Assembly: GCA_021809105.1 (NCBI GenBank)
Contig: JAKBAM010000023.1
Span: 1-39,471, forward strand
From: Actinomycetes bacterium
GTDB lineage: Bacteria; Actinomycetota; Acidimicrobiia; Acidimicrobiales; Palsa-688
Length of the DNA: 39,471 nucleotides
Direction: 5' to 3'
The position numbers were made by a program, and so were the translations under genes. The notes under the pieces were generated by a model. It had not been told where the DNA came from. It did no database searches and was given only the letters and a program-made list of their open reading frames with translations. This document shows positions 34,513 to 39,471 of this stretch, one piece after another; the stretch's first letter is position 1, and every line of letters begins with the position of its first letter.

Positions 34513-34779
34513 ACAGCCGGTGGCCGTCGCCGGGCGCTGGTTCGCGGCGGCGGCGCAGAGGACGTGGCTGCAGAGACCTTGGCGCGAGCCCAGGTGCGCT
34601 GGGGCAGCGTGCACGACCACTCTGAGGCGTGGGTGGTCACCGTGGCTACGCGCTTGGCCGTGCGCGAAGCCCAGCGCGGCCGACGCCGGATCGATGCACC
34701 GGTCGGATCAGCAGGCGACACGACCGATGACGTGGCGAGCCGGATCGACTTGGCCCGCGCTTTGCGCCGGCTTCGCTGA
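34513..34779 (+). pseudogene. truncated ECF sigma-70 factor remnant
   Basis: The frame reads GGGAEDVAAETLARAQVRW, then HSEAWVVTVATRLAVREAQRGRRR and DDVASRIDLARALRRL before a stop at 34777-34779. This is the order of sigma region 2 and the start of the linker of an actinobacterial SigE-like ECF factor. The N-terminal part before GGGAEDV has no start codon (stop at 34510-34512), and region 4, which reads the -35 box, is absent. It cannot be a functional sigma factor. GTG 34564 would allow a short peptide only. Confidence 0.65.
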
Positions 34780-34997
34780 TCACCGTCACCCCGCAGCTGG
34801 TGCACGTCGACCCGAACACGGTCAAGGAAAGCATCCCCGCTACCCTCCCACCGACCCAAACCAACAGCTACATCGGCGGCATGGGCCCCGGCCTCGGGCT
34901 TCTCCTGGACGGATACCTGTACTTCCTCGAGCCACCCGTGCGTGACAGTGGCTACACCACCCTCGTCCGAGCCGACATATCGGCTCTGAGCAAGTGA
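34780..34997 (+). pseudogene. C-terminal fragment of an unidentified exported protein
   Basis: An open frame directly after the sigma remnant, without a good start (GTG 34800 is the only candidate), reads VHVDPNTVKESI, then TNSYIGGMGPGLGLLL and LYFLEPPV. The texture resembles the last strands of a beta-propeller-like protein. It most likely is the 3' end of a gene whose front was lost in the deletion that also truncated the sigma factor. Confidence 0.35.
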
Positions 34998-35065
34998 GGA
35001 AAGCATTCTCAGCGACGCCGATCCTTCGTCGGCTTGCCTGCTCACGGCCGCAGGACGAATCCCTG

Positions 35066-35084
35066 ACGGGGCCCTCTGCCCCGT
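35066..35084. terminator. GC-rich hairpin
   Basis: ACGGGGC (35066-35072) pairs perfectly with GCCCCGT (35078-35084) around CCTCT. It sits after the decayed genes and before the vapB promoter. No T-run. Confidence 0.4.
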
Positions 35085-35155
35085 GTTCAGGTGGCTCCCT
35101 TGCTGCCCGCAGGGGGATCCGGCTGTGGCCATCGGGGGCTCGTTTGGTGATCTGG

Positions 35156-35161
35156 TAGGGT
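35156..35161 (+). promoter_or_regulatory. -10 box of leaderless vapB promoter
   Basis: TAGGGT ends six bases before ATG 35168. No ribosome site is present, consistent with a leaderless transcript. Confidence 0.55.
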
Positions 35162-35167
35162 AAAAGT

Positions 35168-35410
35168 ATGACTGTTGCAAAGGTGACCGTGAGTCTCGAC
35201 CCGGTCGTCGCGGATCGGGCTCGCCAAGACGTCGCAGAGGGGAAAGCGAAATCCGTTAGCGCCTGGCTCAACGAGGCCGGGCGGGCCCGGGCGGAAGGCG
35301 AGGACCTGGCGGCTGTCCTGGCAGACCTCTTCGACGAGACGGGCGGCCCGCTGCGGGAAGAGGAGATGGTCCGCGCACGGCGGCGCCTGGCGCTGGCTGA
35401 GCGGCTTTGA
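35168..35410 (+). CDS. VapB-type antitoxin
   Basis: An 80-aa acidic antitoxin. The N-terminal KVTVSLDPVVADRAR segment has the beta strand plus helix pattern of a ribbon-helix-helix DNA-binding domain, and the C-terminal ADLFDETGGPL followed by EEEMVRARRRL is the usual toxin-binding tail. It would bind its own promoter and neutralise the PIN toxin encoded next. Its stop overlaps the toxin start as TTGA at 35407-35410. The promoter appears leaderless. Confidence 0.88.
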   Translation: MTVAKVTVSLDPVVADRARQDVAEGKAKSVSAWLNEAGRARAEGEDLAAVLADLFDETGGPLREEEMVRARRRLALAERL

Positions 35411-35781
35411 GCCTGGTCCTCGACGCCGGGGCACTGATCGCCGTCGAACGTGGCGACCGTGACACGGCAGCAATCATCGAGGTGGCGCGGCGAGAGCAAC
35501 GGGACGTGGTCGTCCCGGCTGGCGTAGTGGGTCAGGCGTGGAGAGGTGGTGGCCGACACGCCAGGCTGGCCCGGCTGCTCAACGCCCGCGACGTGCACGT
35601 CGACCCACTGACGGATGCCGGGGCTCGGGCGGCAGGAGTCCTCTGCGGATCGGCGGGAACGGCCGACGTCATCGACGCCTCCGTCGTACTTACCGCCCGC
35701 CGCCATCACGCCACCGTGATCAGTTCCGACCGGGCCGACCTTCAGGTTCTGGACCCGGCGGTTCTTGTGGTGGACTGCTGA
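35407..35781 (+). CDS. VapC-type PIN-domain ribonuclease toxin
   Basis: A 124-aa PIN-domain protein. Acidic active-site residues are Asp6 (VLDAGALIA), Glu14, Asp87 and Asp90 (TADVIDASV) and Asp108 (ISSDRADL), the full set expected for a metal-dependent RNase that cuts tRNA or rRNA. TTG 35407 overlaps the antitoxin stop codon. The sequence looks intact. The pair is followed after a fragment by a second VapBC-type module. Confidence 0.92.
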   Translation: MSLVLDAGALIAVERGDRDTAAIIEVARREQRDVVVPAGVVGQAWRGGGRHARLARLLNARDVHVDPLTDAGARAAGVLCGSAGTADVIDASVVLTARRHHATVISSDRADLQVLDPAVLVVDC

Positions 35782-35936
35782 CCCTCGCGAATTACGAGAT
35801 CGGGCAGGAACGCCTCGACGAGCAGCTCATTCCAGGGGAAGCAGTCCACCTGGTGGCCTCCAACTATTCGGCCTTCCTGCAAGCCCGTGCTGCCCTGCTC
35901 GCCGAGGCCACCAACGACTACGCCGGCGGCCGCGCT
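35778..35936 (+). pseudogene. gene fragment after vapC
   Basis: The frame overlapping the vapC stop reads LANYEIGQERLDEQLIPGE and then HLVASNYSAFLQARAALLAEA, a coherent helical sequence of about 50 aa that differs from random out-of-frame text, before turning into low-complexity sequence. The SNYSAFLQARAALL piece feels familiar as the C-terminal part of a larger accessory protein, but I cannot name it. No canonical start codon precedes it, so it is probably a remnant. Confidence 0.35.
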
Positions 35937-36027
35937 GACCCAGCGCCTACACCGTCGCGACGAGCGCCGCTGAGGCGAGCCCCTGACGCTGGCCCCGAAC
36001 AGCAGGGCCGCTGGCCACGACGTGAAG

Positions 36028-36033
36028 TACACT
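36028..36033 (+). promoter_or_regulatory. -10 box of the VapB45-like gene
   Basis: TACACT predicts transcription from about 36040. The resulting leader carries AGGAGG at 36057-36062, five bases before an ACG codon that stands where a start codon is expected. Confidence 0.45.
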
Positions 36034-36067
36034 GGTGTGGTTTAGAGGCGCTGACCAGGAGGATCGC

Positions 36068-36787
36068 ACGACCAGTACCTGGACCGACCGGAGGTTCACC
36101 GAGCCGCTCTACAGCCTCACCGAGGCTGCGCATGCAATAGGCGTGCCCGTGCCGACCTTGACCACCTGGGTCTTCGGCTATACCCGCCGGCAGCCTGGGC
36201 ATCCAGCCATGCAAGCCAAGCCGATCCTGTCGGTGCCAGACGCGTCGACGCACCGACGTGGTGCACCGATCGTGCCGTTCGTCGGACTGGCCGAAGGCCT
36301 TGTGCTCGCCGCCGTCCGGCGCTCCGGCGTGCCGATGCAGCGGATCCGACCGGCGCTCGACGCGCTGGCCGACGGGCTCGGCGTCGACCACGCTCTAGCC
36401 AGCAAGCGGCTGTACACCGACGGCGCCGAGATCCTCTGGGACTTCGCCGAGTCGTCCGGCGACGCCGACGCCCGTCAGCTAGTCGTCCTTCGAAGCGATC
36501 AGCTGGTGCTGGCCGACATCGTGGCCGAGTACCTGCGCCTGATCACCTACGACGACAGCGGCTACGCCCGCATCATCCGCCTCCCGGCTTACAAAACCGC
36601 TGAGGTCGTCGCCGATCCGCAGCGCTCCTGGGGGCAGCCAGTCTTCGCTCGCGGGGGCGCCCGTGTCAACGACGTCCTGGACCGCTTCTCGGCGGGCGAG
36701 GACATCGCAGCGCTGAGCGCTGAGTTCGGGGTGCCTGCCGCCGAAGTCGAGGACGCAGTTCGTGTCGCCACCCGCCGGGCTGCCTGA
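36068..36787 (+). CDS. VapB45-like antitoxin with HTH and DUF433
   Basis: A protein of about 240 aa. The N-terminal half has a MerR-like helix-turn-helix (LYSLTEAAHAIGVPVPTLTTW), and the last 75 residues are a DUF433 domain (GQPVFARGGARVNDVLDRF, then GEDIAALSAEFGVP). This matches my memory of the length and layout of mycobacterial Rv2018 (VapB45). No ATG, GTG or TTG stands where the AGGAGG at 36057-36062 points; ACG 36068 does, followed by a sequence typical of an N-terminus. GTG 36035 is in frame but lies before the predicted transcription start. Either a rare ACG start is used or the gene has lost its start. The toxin gene overlaps its 3' end by 26 bases. Confidence 0.8.
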   Translation, partial: TTSTWTDRRFTEPLYSLTEAAHAIGVPVPTLTTWVFGYTRRQPGHPAMQAKPILSVPDASTHRRGAPIVPFVGLAEGLVLAAVRRSGVPMQRIRPALDALADGLGVDHALASKRLYTDGAEILWDFAESSGDADARQLVVLRSDQLVLADIVAEYLRLITYDDSGYARIIRLPAYKTAEVVADPQRSWGQPVFARGGARVNDVLDRFSAGEDIAALSAEFGVPAAEVEDAVRVATRRAA

Positions 36788-37181
36788 CCTCTTCATCGAT
36801 CGCAGCCTCGGCCGGATCAAGGTCCCGCAACTGCTCCGCGCCGCCGGCCTCCGCCTGACGACCCTTGCGGAGCGGTACGGCATCCCAGCGGATGAGGACG
36901 TCGCTGACGAGGACTGGCTGCGAGACGCCGGCGAGAGGGGCGAGGTGGTGTTCATGAAAGACGAACGGATCCGCTACCGACCAGCAGAGAAGCACGTCGT
37001 CACGGCCGCAGCAGTGCGAGCGTTCTGCCTGTCTCGACGCGACCTCGACGCCGACGCCATGGCAGCGCTGTTCCTCGACAACCTCACCCGCATCGCCGAG
37101 ATATCCGCCCGCGAGCAGGCCTGTCTCTACGTGATTTCCTTCGTCGGGCTCCGGCGGGTCGACCTCACGTCCAGCCCCTGA
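36762..37181 (+). CDS. VapC45-like PIN-like toxin
   Basis: A 139-aa PIN-like protein similar in size to Rv2019 (VapC45). Conserved acidic positions are Asp13 (FIDRSLG), the DVADEDWL cluster (Asp47-Asp51) and KDERIR (Asp67). The order antitoxin with DUF433 then PIN-like toxin is the diagnostic arrangement. GTG 36762 overlaps the antitoxin end by 26 bases, so translation is coupled. A likely RNase; target unknown. Coding sequence is intact, which matters because its antitoxin start is questionable. Confidence 0.83.
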   Translation: MSPPAGLPDLFIDRSLGRIKVPQLLRAAGLRLTTLAERYGIPADEDVADEDWLRDAGERGEVVFMKDERIRYRPAEKHVVTAAAVRAFCLSRRDLDADAMAALFLDNLTRIAEISAREQACLYVISFVGLRRVDLTSSP

Positions 37182-37348
37182 TCGCCCATACGGACCGGCG
37201 GTGTTGCGGCCCGGCACGACAGCCGAATCCCGGAACCCACGCAGGCGGAGACAGCGGTCAGCGGACCGCCGAGTTGCATACGGTTCGGACCTCGCAGCGC
37301 CGGCACTTCGGATCCGGCGACGGCGTGAAGTCCCGTTCCCGGCGCGGA

Positions 37349-37382
37349 TCTAAAGACCTCTAAAAACTCTAAGGCCCTCTAA
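37349..37382. repeat. four helically phased TCTAA repeats
   Basis: TCTAA occurs at 37349, 37359, 37368 and 37378, with spacings of 10, 9 and 10 bases, so all copies face one side of the helix. The block is AT-rich within GC-rich surroundings and ends 13 bases before the -10 box of the ATPase gene. It could be a regulator array. Confidence 0.7.
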
Positions 37383-37395
37383 CCAGCCGCCGAGG

Positions 37396-37401
37396 TAGGA
37401 T
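37396..37401 (+). promoter_or_regulatory. -10 box of the AAA ATPase gene
   Basis: TAGGAT ends seven bases before 37409, where by the leaderless pattern of this window a start codon should be. The codon there is GGG. Confidence 0.5.
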
Positions 37402-37408
37402 CAACACT

Positions 37409-38524
37409 GGGGCCAACCCCTTCAAGCCTAGCTTCGGGGTCAGCCCGCCCCTGCTGGCCGGGAGAGACCCCTTGATCGAGCAGTTCGTCGAGGCGCTCGA
37501 GGACGGGCCCGGTTCTGCGGGGAGGGCCACCCTCTACACCGGCGCGCGCGGCGCAGGGAAAACCGTGATGCTCAACGCCGTGGAGGCCCAAGCCCGTCAG
37601 CTTGGGTGGCTCGTGGTGTCGGAGACGGCGTCGCCAGGATTCGTGGAGCGCATCGCCCGCCAGCACCTGCCCAAGCTCCTCGCCGAGCTCGATCCTGGCG
37701 CCGTGAAGCGTCGGATCAGCGGAATCACCGGACCTCTCAGTTCCGGAGCAGTGACCTGGGCGACGGAAGACACCTACGCGCCCGACTCCAGCCTGCGAGA
37801 CCGGATCCAGCGGCTGACCGACCTCCTCGCCGGGAACGAGACCGGCCTGCTGATCACCCTCGACGAGATCCACCGAGACCAGATCGGTGAGCTACGAGAG
37901 CTGGCAACAACCGTCCAGCACGCCTTCCGAGAGGAACCCAACTTGGCATTCGTCGGCGCAGGCCTCACGTCTGCGGTGAGCGACGTCGTGAACGACAACG
38001 TCCTCACGTTCCTCCGCAGGGCAGAGCGCCATGCGCTCGGATCCGTCGGCAAGGAAGGTGTCCGCCGGGCAATCCAAGAACTCACCGAAGCATCCGGGCG
38101 GCGGATCGACCCCGAAGCACTCGAGATCATGGTCGAAGGCACCAGGGGTTACCCGTTCCTGATCCAGCTGGTCGGGGCGCAGACCTGGCGCCTGCACCCC
38201 AAGATAGGGTCGATCTCGACAGCAGACGCTGTAGAAGGAGTCGCACGTGCGCTCCGCCGGCTCGGGGCACTCGTCTACGAGCCGGCGCTGAAAGACGCCT
38301 CGACCATCGACAAGTCATTTCTCCTAGCAATGGCCAAAGACGACGGCCCGTCGAGGATGGCCGACGTCCAACGCCGGTTGGATGTCGACGTCAACTACGC
38401 GTCCCAGTACCGGCTGCGTCTCATCGCCGCTGAGCTCATCGAGCCCGTCCGCCACGGCTACGTCGACTTCGCCCTCCCTTACCTCCGGGAGTACTTACGC
38501 GACCACGCCGACGCTGGCATCTGA
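37409..38524 (+). CDS. AAA ATPase with ORC1/Cdc6-like architecture and C-terminal winged helix
   Basis: About 371 aa if read from 37409. The first residues, ANPFKPSFGVSPPLLAGRD, are the N-terminal signature I recall for actinobacterial AAA ATPases of this type. Walker A GARGAGKT is near 45-52, Walker B is LLITLDEIH, and FVGAG is the sensor-like strand. The last 80 residues form a winged helix (SRMADVQRRLDVDVNYASQY). The role may be DNA binding or defence; it is not established. No canonical start precedes the signature: GGG 37409 is where one is expected, ATC 37400 is another option, and TTG 37472 would remove 21 conserved residues. Upstream frame closes at TAA 37370-37372. Confidence 0.8.
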   Translation, partial: GANPFKPSFGVSPPLLAGRDPLIEQFVEALEDGPGSAGRATLYTGARGAGKTVMLNAVEAQARQLGWLVVSETASPGFVERIARQHLPKLLAELDPGAVKRRISGITGPLSSGAVTWATEDTYAPDSSLRDRIQRLTDLLAGNETGLLITLDEIHRDQIGELRELATTVQHAFREEPNLAFVGAGLTSAVSDVVNDNVLTFLRRAERHALGSVGKEGVRRAIQELTEASGRRIDPEALEIMVEGTRGYPFLIQLVGAQTWRLHPKIGSISTADAVEGVARALRRLGALVYEPALKDASTIDKSFLLAMAKDDGPSRMADVQRRLDVDVNYASQYRLRLIAAELIEPVRHGYVDFALPYLREYLRDHADAGI

Positions 38525-38693
38525 CACGAGTCCTTGCTATGCCCAACTTCTACCGACTGGCACCGTGCCCCCGCAGCCCCGATACACGCCACTTTTATCT
38601 GGACCTCATAGCAATCCGCAGGGACGTGACCTTGGATCGCGCGGGTATCGCTGGTGCTCGGCACACATCGGTGACTTGGTGTGCTGGCCGATG

Positions 38694-38699
38694 TAGCGT
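38694..38699 (+). promoter_or_regulatory. -10 box of the small Cys/His gene
   Basis: TAGCGT ends eight bases before GTG 38708, fitting the leaderless pattern loosely. Confidence 0.4.
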
Positions 38700-38707
38700 C
38701 CATCTGC

Positions 38708-38998
38708 GTGGAGTCTGAACACTTCTTCGTCTACGAGAACTGGACGAACACCTTCACCAAGGTGCACCGAGGTTCGTGCTCCTTCTGCAATGAGGGCAGC
38801 GGCTTCCAAGGACGCGGAAGTTCGACACCTAGCGGGCGCTGGCATGGTGGCTTCCAGTCGAGGGAGAAGGCGCTGAGCGCTGCAAGGGAACTGGCTGATC
38901 GCCACGACAACAGACAGGCCTGGTCCGTAGCACGTGCCAGGCGTGCTGCTGAGCTACTGCCCGGGGGCCAGCTGACCCTTGGGCACCAGAACAACTAG
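38708..38998 (+). CDS. small Cys/His-containing protein of unknown function
   Basis: A 96-aa soluble protein. It begins FFVYENWTNTFTKVHRGSC and continues SFCNEGSGFQG, then WHGGFQSREKALSAARELA. The HRGSCSFCN element (one His, CxxC) could hold a metal, and the FxSxEKAL helix is like those in small nucleic-acid-associated proteins. I recall short actinobacterial proteins with a similar ENW...HR..C..CN..G pattern but no assigned role. GTG 38708 follows a TAGCGT box; GTG 38681 is the longer alternative. It lies among TA genes, an ATPase and gene remnants, so an accessory or defence link is possible. Confidence 0.62.
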   Translation: MESEHFFVYENWTNTFTKVHRGSCSFCNEGSGFQGRGSSTPSGRWHGGFQSREKALSAARELADRHDNRQAWSVARARRAAELLPGGQLTLGHQNN

Positions 38999-39023
38999 TG
39001 CCCGCGCACTCCTGAGAAACACT

Positions 39024-39471
39024 TCACACCGGCCAACGGGTGAGCTGGTAGTCGAGGGCCGCTTGGCCGGCTAGCTCGACCGTCGAGTTGTTGCTGCGGA
39101 CCATGAAGACTTCCTTGCCATCGCGCTTTCCGAATACTGGTTTGGACGACGGGCCGACATCGACCTTGGCCACGGTGGCGCCGTTGACGGACGCCATGGA
39201 CACGTCCATTTGAGCCGCAAAAGCCTTGTCAAGACAGTTGGAGACCGCCGTGGTCAGCCAGAGCTCCCAGCCATCGAGGTCGCTGGGTCGGCCGATCCGG
39301 TGCGGAGGTTCACCCGCGCCGTGGACTTGTACTCGAGAACCTTGGATTCACCCGCCGCCATAAGTGCCAAGACGGTAGCGATCGGATCCTTCGAGGAAGC
39401 GACTGCCGGATTGTCGCTACCGTCTGACGCCCGGTTGACGGGTTTGCCCATCGCCTCTTCAATCTGTTTTT
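39024..39471 (-). pseudogene. broken AlbA_2-type (divergent AAA-4 N-terminal) protein gene, 5' end outside window
   Basis: The upstream part reads ATVLALMAAGESKVLEYKSTARVNL, the start of an AlbA_2 (formerly Schlafen-like) domain. The downstream part, in another frame, reads DLDGWELWLTTAVSNCLDKA, then PVFGKRDGKEVFMVRSNNST and ALDYQLTRW, which is the C-terminal end of the same kind of protein (the PVF...F.VR..NST...EA..Y...RW pattern). The middle of the domain is missing and the two parts join near 39290 in different frames, so an internal deletion plus frameshift has destroyed the gene. The frame is open to the window edge, so the N-terminus lies outside. Confidence 0.65.

Overview
The window is high-GC DNA with dense, often overlapping genes, frequent GTG and TTG starts, and many starts placed six to eight bases after a TANNNT box. 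This fits an actinobacterium. The tuberculostearate-type lipid genes, the MhuD-like heme oxygenase and a VapBC45-like pair also point to Actinomycetota. Acidimicrobiia is my best guess at class, but that is an inference and no marker gene here proves it.

Region 1 (1-9.0 kb) is chromosomal housekeeping. It holds tRNA-Ser(GCU), a DEAD/DEAH helicase, a small PH-like protein, a crotonase, and a lipid locus. The lipid locus is a tmsA-like FAD reductase and a tmsB-like methyltransferase in one operon, converging on a delta-9 desaturase. Together these could make oleoyl chains, methylate them and reduce them to 10-methyl branched chains. A DoxX protein and an FMN-dependent alpha-hydroxy-acid oxidase follow.

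Region 2 (9.0-17.8 kb) is a complete recC-recB-recD operon on the minus strand, with four-base overlaps between genes and its own likely leaderless promoter. A lipoprotein gene lies just upstream.

Region 3 (18.6-32.9 kb) has several small functional modules. DyP peroxidase and an MhuD-like heme oxygenase are divergent (heme and iron). A cytosolic HtrA-like protease sits behind a near-perfect palindrome. A NiCoT nickel/cobalt permease and a Fur-family regulator form an operon behind a Nur-like box that abuts the -10 element. An MmpL/RND exporter is followed by a TetR regulator. A GT2 glycosyltransferase, a Nudix hydrolase, PhoU facing a phosphate:H+ symporter-like MFS protein, and a UbiB/ADCK kinase complete the region.

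Region 4 (32.9-39.5 kb) looks like an accessory, partly decayed island. It has a gene-poor stretch, a membrane-anchored protein, a truncated ECF sigma factor, further gene fragments, two VapBC toxin-antitoxin pairs (the second like mycobacterial VapBC45), an AAA ATPase, a small conserved-looking Cys/His protein, and a broken AlbA_2-type gene running off the edge. Two genes here, the VapB45-like antitoxin and the AAA ATPase, have apparently intact coding sequence but no canonical start codon where promoter or ribosome-binding signals predict one. Four helically phased TCTAA repeats lie upstream of the ATPase.

All functions come from reading motifs by eye and from memory of the families. No search was run.
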